From NCBI GenBank assembly GCA_036244855.1, contig BQKZ01000835.1, forward strand, positions 71,021-82,631: a stretch of 11,611 bases of DNA, given 5' to 3'. The position numbers and the translations under genes were made by a program. This stretch comes from Temnopleurus reevesii (Eukaryota > Echinodermata > Echinoidea > Temnopleuroida > Temnopleuridae). Positions 1 through 8,756 of this stretch are shown piece by piece; the first letter of the stretch is position 1, and each line of letters starts with the position of its first letter. Below the pieces are notes generated by a model. The model was given only the letters and a program-made list of their open reading frames with translations. It made no database searches and was not told where the DNA came from.

Positions 1-52
1 TAATTAGACCATAAATGATTGTAATGACCAAAAAGATAAACATTGAAAAAGT

Positions 53-226
53 GATGTCAACCGTTCCGGAATATGTGGTTGGTCAAAATTTAAATGTGAA
101 TAAATCATCAGCTGAACTCAAGTGAGAGAAGCAGAACAGCAGTAAACATACTCTAAGCCATTCATGATGAAATCCTTGAATTTTCATGAAATTGCACTTC
201 ATGCATGTTCCAGAACGGTTGGCATC
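53..226. repeat. Inverted-repeat element, MITE-like (174 bp)
   Basis: The ends at 53-71 and 208-226 are inverted copies of each other, matching at 17 of 19 positions (GATGTCAACCGTTCCGGAA against GATGCCAACCGTTCTGGAA). The interior has no clear coding content, and I see no convincing target-site duplication. It may be a short non-autonomous transposon or an isolated inverted repeat. Confidence 0.4.
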
Positions 227-1682
227 TCTGATAAAACAAATGATGCTGCAAGCTTGATGGAACTCAATCGGCACAGGTGTAAATATATGTAACTACATAC
301 CAGGTGTAAGTACAGTGTACATACCATCTAGAAATATGCGGTATAGCCTATATCACTTTTTTTCTAAATAGACACAATTTTTTTAACCCCCTAATTGAAA
401 GTAGTGAACTTTTTAACAGAGGTGTGTCTAGTATTTAGTAATACATTTTGCTAGTAGTTATCAAATATCAAGTTATCTTTTGTGTGTGTGTGTGTATGTT
501 TTGTGTGTTTAGATTACTTACAAAATAAAAAAAAATGAAAATTGTTTGTGGCTCTCAAATTAGTGTTTTTTTTAAGGAATTAAGAGTCATTCTTTGGTTC
601 TAAGACTTACATGTAAAAAGTAAAAGAAAGGAAAAAATGGTTTTTTTAATGTTTTATTTGACATTCCAATATACAATGTATGAAGTTATTGTAATTCACT
701 AAAAAATTGTCATAAATTTCTATAAATGCCCACTGGTTAACAAACAGATTTTTGTCATGAACGCTGCTCTAACAGAAGGTAAAAATAACATAAAATTTAC
801 GACACCAGACAAAACAACAGTTATGGGAATTCCTGGACTCACTTTGACAACAACAAACTACAACGATACTGATTCTATTGATAGATTTAATAATACAGCA
901 GGTTACCGAGGCATTGTTTATTTCTAGGGCTTTGACGTAAAAAGATACACTGTACACACAGAAAACAGAAACCCAGAAAAAACCAAAACCGACCGCACTG
1001 TTCTTTTGACATGAAACTTGCAGACCGAAGTGAAATAGCCACAGAGCTTGGAGGAAATATAAGGTGTACATGATTTACTATTCTACTAGCTAATAGAATA
1101 TGAATATAAATTTCTGCAACTTCAGAATGGCTTACACACTAGTGGGTTATAATTTTTTTAACATCTTTAGACACAGTTCAATGAAAATGTAGCAAAATTA
1201 GTGAAAATAATAAAATCAAGCTGTCTGACCTATTCTATTATATTCAGATTGATGAAAACAAAAATAACGTAAAAAATAATTAATCTATAGATGCACTATC
1301 AATGTATCTATAATAAATTGAATAAAGTGTACCACATACATTTTTATCCAACACAGTATGCCTACATAGGTCATATTTTTAATTTCAGGGTATTTCGTAG
1401 CACAAAATTTTTATTCTAAATCCTAATATTTTCACAACTTTGAATTGTTTATGTACATCATAAACCACTAATAGTAGCATTTAGAATCTGGTGGATGAGC
1501 ATTTTAAAATGAAAACAATGTTACAGAAGCTGTAATCAGAAATACAACATTGTATTCACTCCATCAGTCCCCCATTCATTTACATTTGACATACAATTTT
1601 TCATGCACTCTGTAATATGATGAAAAATATTGCATGAAGTCATAACAAACAGATCCAATACAACAAAACCTCTTGTTGATGG
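227..1682. other. Long AT-rich stretch without a supportable gene
   Basis: I see only a TG microsatellite (481-494), A and T homopolymers and scattered stops. The open frames on the minus strand here (around 769-1071 and 1576-1791) have no recognisable motif or convincing splice borders. It is probably intron or intergenic DNA. Confidence 0.6.
481..494. repeat. (TG)7 microsatellite
   Basis: Seven TG units in a row are followed by a degenerate TG-rich stretch to about 510. Confidence 0.95.
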
Positions 1683-1746
1683 GTGCGTTATGTTGCCTTA
1701 GAGTACATTCTAATACAATACAATCAATTGGGGTTCTTTGGAAAAG

Positions 1747-1971
1747 GTTATTATTCAACGGCCTCCAGCTATAGATCCAAAGATATTGCAAAAGTGCCAG
1801 CGCACGACATTATCGATATGAATGCAATATTTTCCAATATTTCCCATGGAAAATGGCCCTCCTGTTTGTTATCATTACAAGGGGAAGATGAATATGAGAG
1901 AGAGGCTCTGGCTGAGGTCAATAAACTTTCCCAACATGTACATGCAGCAAATCATAACATTACTTGCTGCG
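1747..1971 (+). CDS. Candidate exon, plus strand, unrecognised
   Basis: This part of an open frame running 1683-1988 has balanced amino-acid composition, unlike the surrounding AT-rich noise. Segments include AHDIIDMNAIFSNISHGKWP and SCLLSLQGEDEYEREALAEV, then NKLSQHVHAANHNITCC. A donor GCG|GTGGGT at 1972 would leave phase 1, which fits the incoming phase of the exon at 3515, making the junction codon GAT. Another donor, AAT|GTGAGC near 1987, is in the wrong phase for that junction. The left limit is uncertain: AG acceptors occur at 1745-1746, 1767-1768, 1773-1774 and 1799-1800, none with a strong pyrimidine tract. It may be the upstream exon of the same antisense gene or a chance ORF. Confidence 0.3.
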
Positions 1972-2035
1972 GTGGGTTGACAATGTGAGCCTGATGCGAA
2001 ATAATATTCAACATAATTGGATTCTATTTCTACCA

Positions 2036-2061
2036 AGCATTTCTACCAAGCAGTGAGAAAT
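2036..2061. repeat. Perfect 13-bp tandem duplication
   Basis: ATTTCTACCAAGC occurs twice back to back (2036-2048 and 2049-2061), a typical replication-slippage duplication. Confidence 0.9.
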
Positions 2062-2413
2062 TCACAAAGAGTATTAATACCCTGTTTAAAAAATTGCAAA
2101 ATTGCAAAATTACAGTGAATTTTATGCCGGCATGTTTTCCGCTTAAACTTTAAGTTAAAGATCATTTTCTGTACTCAAATGCTCATAAATTTCTTTTTAT
2201 TGTTAATTCGCTTTTAAGAGTATCTCAATTAATTTCACTGGTTTATTTAATTTTGCTGGTATCTATTTAGAAAGCGCTGGAGATATGTTCTATTGTTATG
2301 CACTATAATGAGCTCANTGTTTTACTCCTGTGGAAAAATTATTTTCCTCCTATAAAAAAAATTCATGCACAATGTCCTGCACTCAACTCAGGTAGAGTAA
2401 TTAGAGTGACCTT

Positions 2414-2582
2414 GGCAGTGTTAAACCAAATCGTTCTTAAAGTTATGCACGACTTTAAGAAAGACTGATGCACGTTAACGTGTGTAATACATATAAAACT
2501 CTTGATCATTTAGCGTAATAACTGATACCAGTCGTGCGTAAAGTCGTTCTTAAAGTCTTTCATAACTTAGTGAAACACTGCC
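2414..2582. repeat. MITE-like element with terminal inverted repeats and nested palindromes (169 bp)
   Basis: The ends are inverted copies: GGCAGTGTT at 2414 against AACACTGCC ending at 2582. Inside, the word TTCTTAAAGT and its complement recur: twice facing each other near 2433-2461 and again near 2547-2560 on the other arm. As a result each arm is itself a near-palindrome and the whole can fold into a branched hairpin. The motif ATGCACGAC on the left matches GTCGTGCGT on the right. This is typical of a non-autonomous DNA transposon. No clear target-site duplication is visible (CCTTGG left, CCCTGG right). Confidence 0.7.
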
Positions 2583-3514
2583 CTGGTAAGACATTCATTC
2601 GTAAAATTGCATACTGGTGGGAACAGGTTAAAGCCAGGGTCATAATAATACAAAAATTGCCATGAGTACTTTGGTGAGTGAATACATGTGGTCTAAAAAC
2701 TGCATGCTTATGTATATCATAATTAAAATGATTATAAAGCCTTTATTTCAAAGGAGGTAAAGACACATTTATAAATCCTTTCAAACACCTCCCTCTTGAG
2801 AAATACACAAAAACAGTACATCAATTTATGGATAGCGAATACGGCAAGCATAGAATCTTTGCTGATTATCTATAATAGTGTTCTCTGTCTACAATAGTCT
2901 GCTATGTGCACATACATGTACATTACATATATGAGCGCACTGTGCACACAAAATACATTTGTTTTTATTCTTGCTGAGGGACATTAATTTTCAAACAAAT
3001 GATCCTCTGGCTATATACACTAACTATATTATTCTATGAGAAACAGGTAAACAGGCTACCTGCATGCCCATTTCCCCTGCAAGCTTCAACGATTTTCATC
3101 ACATTTAGGTTCCCCATTAAAGCCAGTGAAGCAAAGATAATGATGCATCTTCGAGACACCTCAAATATCCCAGGGAGGAAAAATGTTATTATGAATGTAG
3201 TTTTGGTTGGCAAAAAAAAAATTTGGCTGCCCTCCAATGGCATTTTTTTAAAAATATTGTCGGTCAGAATTTTTTTTTAAAATTTTTTTACAGTTCAAGT
3301 AAAAGATATTAATCAGAAACATTACAAGGTAGTGAGATACCAAAGAATATCTGAAAATGTATTTTAGGTTGCATTTCACATGCTTTTCCATCATTTTATT
3401 GTGATTTCAAAATTTGAGTGAAAACATTTTGTTCTTAGTTCACATAGGGACAAATTCAAAGGGTCTGTCATTTGAGGACAACCAAACACTTATTTATTTG
3501 CCTTATCTTTTCAG
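2583..3514. other. AT-rich stretch without a supportable gene
   Basis: There is a small imperfect hairpin near 2748-2804 (GGAGGT … ACCTCC) and A/T runs around 3210-3290. One plus-strand open frame (2999-3280) has no recognisable motif. If the antisense gene is real, this is probably one of its introns. Confidence 0.5.
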
Positions 3515-3613
3515 ATGTTGGTAAGGACATTAGCATACTCCTTGCTCCATTTGCTTTGCCAAATTTGTGTTGCATGCCTGGTTTCAGCAGATGCAAGGTA
3601 TTACTTAAACCTG
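3515..3613 (+). CDS. Candidate internal exon, plus strand, unrecognised protein
   Basis: A good acceptor (CTTATCTTTTCAG) precedes 3515 and a donor CTG|GTAGTA follows 3613. In the frame that joins 3770-3864, the exon reads (x)VGKDISILLAPFALPNLCCM and then PGFSRCKVLLKP. This is a mixed, cysteine-containing and protein-like sequence, followed in the intron by an in-frame TGA. The incoming phase is 1 and the outgoing phase is 1. A different frame starting with ATG at 3515 is also open (70 codons, hydrophobic), but it does not join the downstream exon. I do not recognise the family. Confidence 0.42.
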
Positions 3614-3769
3614 GTAGTAACAATTGAACTAAAATACTTGGAATTTAGTTTGCATATATTTCTTGTTGCTATGTTGGGCCAGCCTGGGGCACACCTTCAG
3701 GTTGACAACGACAACCTTTGTATATAGAAAACAAATACAAACCTAACTATTAAGTGTTTATTTTTCAAG

Positions 3770-3864
3770 CTGAGGACGAAGAACCTTCAAGCTTAGAAAT
3801 CGACATGAAGCGAAAGAAGGAAGATAGAAAGAGAAAGAAATCCAAGAAATGGATTGCAATTTAA
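3770..3864 (+). CDS. Candidate terminal exon, plus strand, basic C-terminal tail
   Basis: After a T-rich acceptor (TTTATTTTTCAAG) an open frame gives (A)EDEEPSSLEIDMKRKKEDRK, then RKKSKKWIAI, then TAA at 3862-3864. The acidic-then-lysine/arginine-rich composition looks like a real nuclear-type tail. However, the stretch is purine-rich, and such sequence lacks stops by chance more often. The first codon completes in phase with the G ending the candidate exon 3515-3613 (G+CT = Ala), which strengthens both. The stop lies only 26 bp from the Pellino exon on the opposite strand. I do not recognise the protein. Confidence 0.45.
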
Positions 3865-3890
3865 AAAATCTTTACAGGAAAAAAACCTAC

Positions 3891-4010
3891 CTCTCTACAC
3901 ATAGGACACATCCTCTCAGTGTTTTTAGCCGTCTCTTTGCTGTTCCATACATGATACCCATGTACATGACCACATTTTAGATATGCATAGGGCTGCTTCT
4001 CCTCCATAAT
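3891..4010 (-). CDS. Pellino E3 ubiquitin ligase, internal exon (RING-like core)
   Basis: This is the fourth exon, 40 codons, phase 0 at its start. It opens IMEEKQPYAYLKCGHVHGYH and ends NTERMCPMCRE. The CGHVHGYH and CPMCR motifs are zinc-ligand segments of the Pellino RING-like ubiquitin ligase domain; the spacing between them (14 residues) equals that of vertebrate Pellino as I recall it. The acceptor is TTGATTCAG before 4010. I place the donor at GAG|GTAGGT after 3891. A donor four bases later (GTAG|GTTTTT) is possible but weaker. Without splicing, the frame reads VGFFPVKIF and then stops. The next exon, expected to begin near VGPYVP and to carry the second CGH and CPFC motifs, was not found in 1-3890. 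Confidence 0.92.
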
Positions 4011-4087
4011 CTGAATCAAAAGAAAAATGAAAATATTTAAGATTCACCAATATTCTTGTTTCTATAATCAAATTGTCATGGTTGATA

Positions 4088-4093
4088 AATAAA
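4088..4093 (+). promoter_or_regulatory. Possible polyadenylation signal for the plus-strand candidate gene
   Basis: A canonical AATAAA lies 224 bp after the candidate stop codon at 3864. If used, the 3' UTR would cross the Pellino exon at 3891-4010 in antisense. AATAAA is common in AT-rich DNA, so this is weak on its own. Confidence 0.2.
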
Positions 4094-4657
4094 ACAATTG
4101 AAACATATTAATGTATCCAAATAATAGTGAATGATTTGAATATCATTTTGGTCACAGTACATTGCTAAGACTATTGCCTCATGCTATTTTGTTTTTCTTC
4201 ATCTTCTTCTTTGCTGCAATTCTCAAGGTAGTATGCTACAAAATGACACAACAAAAATATATAAATAGACAAATCACTCTATTTTCCCAGATAATGTTTG
4301 TATAAATATAATTGGGCAGGAATGTGAGATCACAAATTTCTGCACATATTTGCTAGAGTGATAAAAAAATTCACTTTTCCAACAATGGGTTGCACAACAT
4401 AAGAAATAAGGAAACAATAATGCATCAAAGAGAGATTAATATCCTGAATAATTGTCCTGTGGAACCTTAGTGACAAGACTCTTTACGAAATAAATGTCAT
4501 CTTTAAAAGGAGATTTCTAAAATTCTCTGCTGGGAACGACCAGCCAATCTGGACACCAAATAAACAGGTATAACATTGAATGTAGAGGCACTCATGTAGT
4601 CTTGTTTGTTATGACATTGGTTGAGCAGTTCAAGTTGCCATATTTAATTTTTTTTCA

Positions 4658-4670
4658 GGGGGGGGGGGGG
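4658..4670. repeat. G homopolymer (13 bases)
   Basis: A T run and CA are followed by thirteen G residues. Length in assemblies is unreliable for such runs. Confidence 0.95.
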
Positions 4671-4798
4671 CAGTAACAGGGCACCATAACATGCAGCATT
4701 AGCATGTGTCATCCTGTTATGATTTATTTGAAACAGGGATACCAAGTTTTTCTTATATCATGATGATATATAGTCTTGAGGAAACAAATTTTCTTTAC

Positions 4799-4906
4799 CT
4801 TTGAAGACTGTCTGTTTTTTGGTAAGACTAATGTGTTGAAACCAATAGGACATTGAGGCCTTGTATCATTGATGTCCTGTCGTAGCCTCTCTAAATGCCT
4901 CTGAGT
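4799..4906 (-). CDS. Pellino E3 ubiquitin ligase, internal exon (start of RING-like domain)
   Basis: This is the third exon, 36 codons, phase 0 at both ends. It begins TQRHLERLRQDINDTRPQCP and continues IGFNTLVLPKNRQSSK. The RPQCPIGFNTL motif is the conserved entry to the Pellino C-terminal RING-like domain and supplies its first cysteine. The acceptor is TTTTTCCAG before 4906 and the donor is AAG|GTAAAG after 4799. The linker after the NTL motif appears about one residue longer than in vertebrates. A degenerate copy of this exon lies 164 bp upstream in transcript order, at about 5070-4963. Confidence 0.93.
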
Positions 4907-4962
4907 CTGGAAAAAGAAACAAATTTAATAATATTCAATACAATTCAATTCAATACATATCA

Positions 4963-5070
4963 ATTATTATCATAGTTCGTTTTTGTTGAGACATATTTGT
5001 TGAAACCAAAAATACACTGCCGCATGGTATCATTAACATATTGCAGTAGTCTCTTTAAATGCCTCTGGGT
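4963..5070 (-). pseudogene. Degenerate tandem copy of the Pellino 108-bp exon
   Basis: Read on the minus strand from 5070, the sequence gives TQRHLKRLLQYVNDTMRQCI and then FGFNKYVSTKT. It lines up without gaps against the functional exon (4906-4799) for at least 30 codons, with about 67 of 90 nucleotides identical by my hand count. It has its own pyrimidine-rich tract and acceptor (TTCTGTTCTAG). It differs at key points: RPQCP has become MRQCI, no GT donor lies at the aligned exon end, and a TGA falls in frame at about codon 36. It is best read as a dead tandem exon duplicate inside the intron. The left limit is set by alignment to the parent, because similarity fades after about 4980. Confidence 0.85.
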
Positions 5071-5212
5071 CTAGAACAGAATGAAATGAAGAAAGTTGGG
5101 TTGAAAAGATATCAATTTAAATTCACATGAGTTAAAAATCAGATGATAAACAATATCAAATTATCAAGTATGAATATAAATATGTAGTAGTAAAATTAAT
5201 AGAAGCCATTAA

Positions 5213-5401
5213 ATGGAGAGCTGTAGCAACAAATCATTATCAATGAATAAGAAAATGTATGTAGGCCAAAAATTTATCAGTTCATCTGATGAGGGATGTT
5301 GCATTAATTTTTACGACCGACATGTAGATATAAAACTTCATGAGGTATTAGAGCTTTTTGAGCAATTTGGATCCATTTCACATCTAATATTGAGAAAGAA
5401 G
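5213..5401 (+). CDS. Candidate exon encoding the first half of an RRM-like domain
   Basis: An ATG at 5213 opens 63 codons ending at a good donor, AAG|GTTAGT, in phase 0. The last part, DRHVDIKLHEVLELFEQFGS followed by ISHLILRKK, follows the helix-1/strand-2 pattern of RNA recognition motifs (…ELFEQFG-I--L-L-KK). The first part is low-information, and the classical RNP2 strand is not clearly present. The exon lies in a Pellino intron on the opposite strand. I did not find a following exon with the RNP1 (G-F-V-F) half of the domain within the window. It could be an exon of a nested gene, a fossil, or chance. Confidence 0.3.
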
Positions 5402-6081
5402 GTTAGTTTAATAATTTATACAGAATACTGGAATGAGACAAATTATACTGATCATAACATTCGCAATAAAATATATTAACAAATCTTATGTAATTTATTC
5501 ATCTCTAATGACTCAATTTCCCTGCTATAAAATTATAAAATCACACTATCACAGCCATCACTGGTCAATTTCTGTGGATTAGAAAAACAAACAATGTTCC
5601 TTCATTTGATGCACTGAGTTCACACACACTAATATTGTTTGATAATAAGTCAAAACAAACATTGACTCTGCAAGACTTGATATTTGCCTAGCTCTGTCTG
5701 AATACAATGTTTAACAACCTGTCTCAACATGTAGCAGTCATTTCCCATGTAACAGAGCAACGAGAGAGGTCATACAATAATTTTTGTGGCTGTCTTTTCA
5801 GAAGAGGTTCCATGTAGGGACCTTTTTTTAATATTCCTGAAATTGTCTGTTAAAAAAATTCATCATTTTTTCATACCCAAATGTTGGAAAATAATTGTGT
5901 TTTCCAAGATATATATAGCGCTAAATATTACCATCTAAAAATTATTTTATTTTATTATTATGGTAATGACACAACTATATTAATTATTGTGACTCTATCA
6001 TATATCAAAATATAGCAATGAACTGTTGAAATTGCCTGAGTGTGCACTCTTTTTCTGAGCTAATGACATTATTACTTTTGC

Positions 6082-6131
6082 ATTTCTTTCCTCCTATTTT
6101 CTTTCTTTTTTCTTCCTTCTTTTCTATTTCT
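6082..6131. repeat. Polypyrimidine tract
   Basis: About 50 bases are almost entirely C/T on the plus strand (CATTTCTTTCCTCCTATTTT onward). It resembles a strong plus-strand acceptor tract, but no recognisable exon follows. Confidence 0.8.
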
Positions 6132-6590
6132 GGGAAAGGCATGTGCATATAAAGTGGGTGCATGTCTTGGTTGGCAGGACATTTGGTATGAAAAACCCTG
6201 ATTGGAATTCAAATGCTACATGGCATCCTGATGAACCCAAAGTGAAGTGGAATTATTAAAGGTGGTCTCATTTTAAGTACTTGAGTGAATATCTTTTAAC
6301 AAAAAAAAATTGAAGTAATGTGTACCCTCTGAAAACTTCAATATTTCTGACTCAGTACATTAACATGAATATGCAGGCACACGAACAGGATGTTAGGGGG
6401 ACAGAGATGTGAGGGTTCGCACTAGTGAGGGTTATAAGGGTACTCCGAAACTATTACATTATGGACAAGGATTTTCATTTTCAAGAGTTTACATATCATC
6501 TGGACTAATCTAATACCAGCCCTTATCTGGATAAGGAAATCTGACAGGATTAGGAACATTTTTTATTATCATACACTACTGAAGTTGCCC

Positions 6591-6610
6591 GAAATGAAAT
6601 GAAATGAAAA
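6591..6610. repeat. Pentamer microsatellite (GAAAT)n
   Basis: About four units of GAAAT/GAAAA occur in a row. Confidence 0.85.
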
Positions 6611-6791
6611 TTTCATGTAAATATCATACAATAAACAAAAATGCTGCAGTATTCACATAGTTTTTTTGTAAGGATTAGAATTATGCTTGAAATCAATTCA
6701 AACCCATTATTATTGGAGTGAAATAGGGAATATCTTGGGTAGTGTGCACTTGGACGACAGAGAGATTCAGACATAAAGATGCCAGATATGT

Positions 6792-6803
6792 CCCCCCCCC
6801 CCC
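6792..6803. repeat. C homopolymer (12 bases)
   Basis: Twelve C residues are followed by T. Open frames crossing it on either strand translate to proline or glycine runs and are artefacts. Confidence 0.95.
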
Positions 6804-7700
6804 TTTGTTTAACCAAAGAAAGGCCTTTTCAATACCATTGGTCAGTCTGAAAAAGTCTATTATCTTTTTTATCTTATTATTTTCCGAACGCATTTCATAT
6901 GGAACAGTTTTTGTGGGGCCTCAGCAATGTCCAACAGTATTCTGAAAATGCAGATGAAAATATTTGACCTATTCATGTCAATATGAGTCAGAAATGATCA
7001 TGTTTTACAGAAATATTTCTCAAAACTAAGATAACATACATCCTTGGCAGAAAATCTATTTAAAAAAAACACCTGAATTGCAGATCTGTATTTCATCTGA
7101 GACCGAAGTGCAGAAATTCTTGTGTTCTTGTGTCATGGGAAAAATACTGATAACGATTCTGAAAATCCAAAATCATGCTCCCAAATTCAATCACATCACC
7201 CATAAATCATGGAAGAGTTTCACTAATAAATGACTAATAGGATTATCTTCATAAAAAATGGAATGTCACTCCAGATAAAAGCAGTACGGTCTAGACTTGA
7301 ATAACTAGCTCAACAAAACAATGTGGCAATGTTGATTACATCTTTAGCTGTATATTATTTATTGAGTACTTTTAAGACTTGTTGCATCTGTAATCATGGA
7401 CTCATTGAACTTCAGGCATGTCTGTAAAGTTTATTCTCAGAAATTGCAATAAATACTCAGACCGAGTTTCTAGTATAAATAATATAATCCTACAGATTAA
7501 CATATTTGAAATATCTATTTTTTCTCAGTAAATTTTTTTCATATTACAATAGAATTTTGAGAATGGATTATAATTCAAAAGCTAAAACAGCATTATTATA
7601 CACAATCAAGAATCAATGATTCAAAATATAAATGATCATCAATCCAGTGTCCATGGATGTCATTTTTCTCTGTTTCTATGTAAATCTATATTTTTCACTT

Positions 7701-7720
7701 CACTCCTATTCACTCCTATT
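7701..7720. repeat. 10-bp tandem duplication
   Basis: CACTCCTATT occurs twice back to back. Confidence 0.9.
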
Positions 7721-7828
7721 TCATTCCAGAGTTATAACGACAAATGCTATAAAAATGCACAGTACAATAAAAGCATTGAGCATTATTAGTTCTATTATGA
7801 ATGTGACGCCATGCATGGATGTACTTAC

Positions 7829-7927
7829 AGGAGTATTGACTAGTCCCATCGCTGATCGCCATAGTAACGTTGCTCCGCAAAGGTCAACCAAAGTACCATC
7901 CTCTAAGATATTATCTTCATCCTCAAT
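7829..7927 (-). CDS. Pellino E3 ubiquitin ligase, internal exon (end of FHA domain)
   Basis: This is the second exon in transcript order, 33 codons, phase 0 at both ends. It reads IEDEDN, then ILEDGTLVDLCGATLLWRSA, then MGLVNTP. The DLCGATLLWR core is one of the most conserved stretches of Pellino and belongs to the last strands of the FHA-type domain. The acceptor is TATTAG before 7927 and the donor is CCT|GTAAGTAC after 7829. It joins the upstream exon (…RGKL) across a 2,690-bp intron without changing the register expected for the family. A plus-strand ORF across the same bases is only its shadow. Confidence 0.93.
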
Positions 7928-8410
7928 CTAATACAAAGATACAGTAAACAGGAAATTAAATTTATTTGTCAAAACAACCAACTGATATATTCAGATGAAA
8001 TTATATTTCAAAATCTATAATTTACATACAACACAATCTATAATCTAAAATCAATTATCTGAAAATAATCACGCACAATTTTTAATTCATCATCAATATA
8101 TCAAAATGCCACTCAACAAATTTGAGGGAAAACTCTTAGTCCATCTTTTCATCAGAAAAAGCACTCTGAAAGAAAAATAATGAGAGCATGCATGTACATC
8201 TATTGAATTGTAGATCGCTGAACTTTATGATAATTCCTACATTGTTTGTAGCACAATGCCACATACCATGGCAACTTTTGTTGTCATTCAAAGATCACCT
8301 ATTGAAAGCGAGGTGACTCCTAGCATGGGGTCTAAATCAAATTTAATGTTTGATTCATGACTCTTAGATACTTGGCAGTACAAGACAATGATCACGTTAA
8401 ATTTTTCTGA

Positions 8411-8597
8411 GGGAGTGTTGCTCAAAAGTTGCAATTTATCACAAATCAACTTCAAATCAGTTGCAAATTTTAACGCGCATTTTCATTTGCGCATGGTCCA
8501 CGCTTTTAACAATTTACACGCATGAAACAATGATTTTGATTGGCGCGTACTAATCAACTGCAACTTGTGATCAATTGCAACTTATGAACAACACCCC
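8411..8597. repeat. MITE-like inverted-repeat element, copy 1 (187 bp)
   Basis: It starts GGGAGTGTTGCTCAAAAGTT and ends with the near-complement ATGAACAACACCCC. Subterminal words GTTGCAA and TTGCAA are repeated, and the interior contains CGCGCATTTTC-like and GATTTTGATTGGCGCG blocks. Copy 2 at 9038-9221 has the same ends, same blocks in the same order, same orientation and nearly the same length. There is no coding capacity, and no target-site duplication is evident. Confidence 0.8.
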
Positions 8598-8756
8598 ATA
8601 ATATTGGCAACATGTTTTCCACAAAGCATTACAATTCCATAGTCACCAGAAGCACTCTCATGCGGTTTTTATTCAGGTGGAAATGCCGAGAAAACAACAA
8701 AATCTGTTGCATTGAGCACCTCTTTGAGGTCAAATCTGGTTATTTTCTTGCCCTAG

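Larger units (their letters stand above)
4011..4798 (-). other. Pellino intron (788 bp) between RING-like exons
   Basis: The borders are GTAAAG at 4798 and TTGATTCAG at 4011 on the minus strand. The intron is AT-rich and contains a 13-base G run (4658-4670). A plus-strand AATAAA (4088-4093) could serve the candidate antisense transcript. I see no further exon in it. Confidence 0.85.
4907..7828 (-). other. Pellino intron (2,922 bp) with pseudo-exon
   Basis: The borders are GTAAGT at 7828 and TTTCCAG at 4907 on the minus strand. It contains the degenerate exon copy (about 4963-5070), a plus-strand RRM-like candidate exon (5213-5401), a plus-strand pyrimidine tract (6082-6131), an AAATG-type pentamer repeat (6591-6610) and a 12-base C run (6792-6803). 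Apart from these, 5402-7828 shows no supportable exon. Confidence 0.85.

Noticed and set aside
83..274. 63-codon open frame on the minus strand
   Set aside because: No motif or splice context; it overlaps an inverted-repeat element and looks like chance.
769..1071. 100-codon open frame on the minus strand, rich in Cys, Phe and Val
   Set aside because: The composition is that of AT-rich noise read in one frame. No recognisable domain and no clear splice borders.
2999..3280. 93-codon open frame on the plus strand, including a stretch from 3110 that looks mildly protein-like
   Set aside because: An acceptor-like TTTAG at 3105-3109 exists, but the frame runs into A/T homopolymers with no clear donor and no recognisable motif.
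4160..4230. Minus-strand Lys/Glu-rich open frame between Pellino exons
   Set aside because: It comes from a low-complexity CTT/TTC tract, and Pellino exons on either side join without it.
6134..6259. Possible plus-strand terminal exon after the long pyrimidine tract (frame ending NPDWNSNATWHPDEPKVKWN, Y, stop)
   Set aside because: The distance from the tract to a usable AG is awkward, the family is unrecognisable, and no upstream exon joins it.
6613..6945. Glycine- or proline-run open frames across the C homopolymer
   Set aside because: They are artefacts of translating a 12-base C run, whose length is also uncertain.
7632..7931. 99-codon plus-strand open frame
   Set aside because: It is mostly the antisense shadow of the Pellino exon at 7829-7927.
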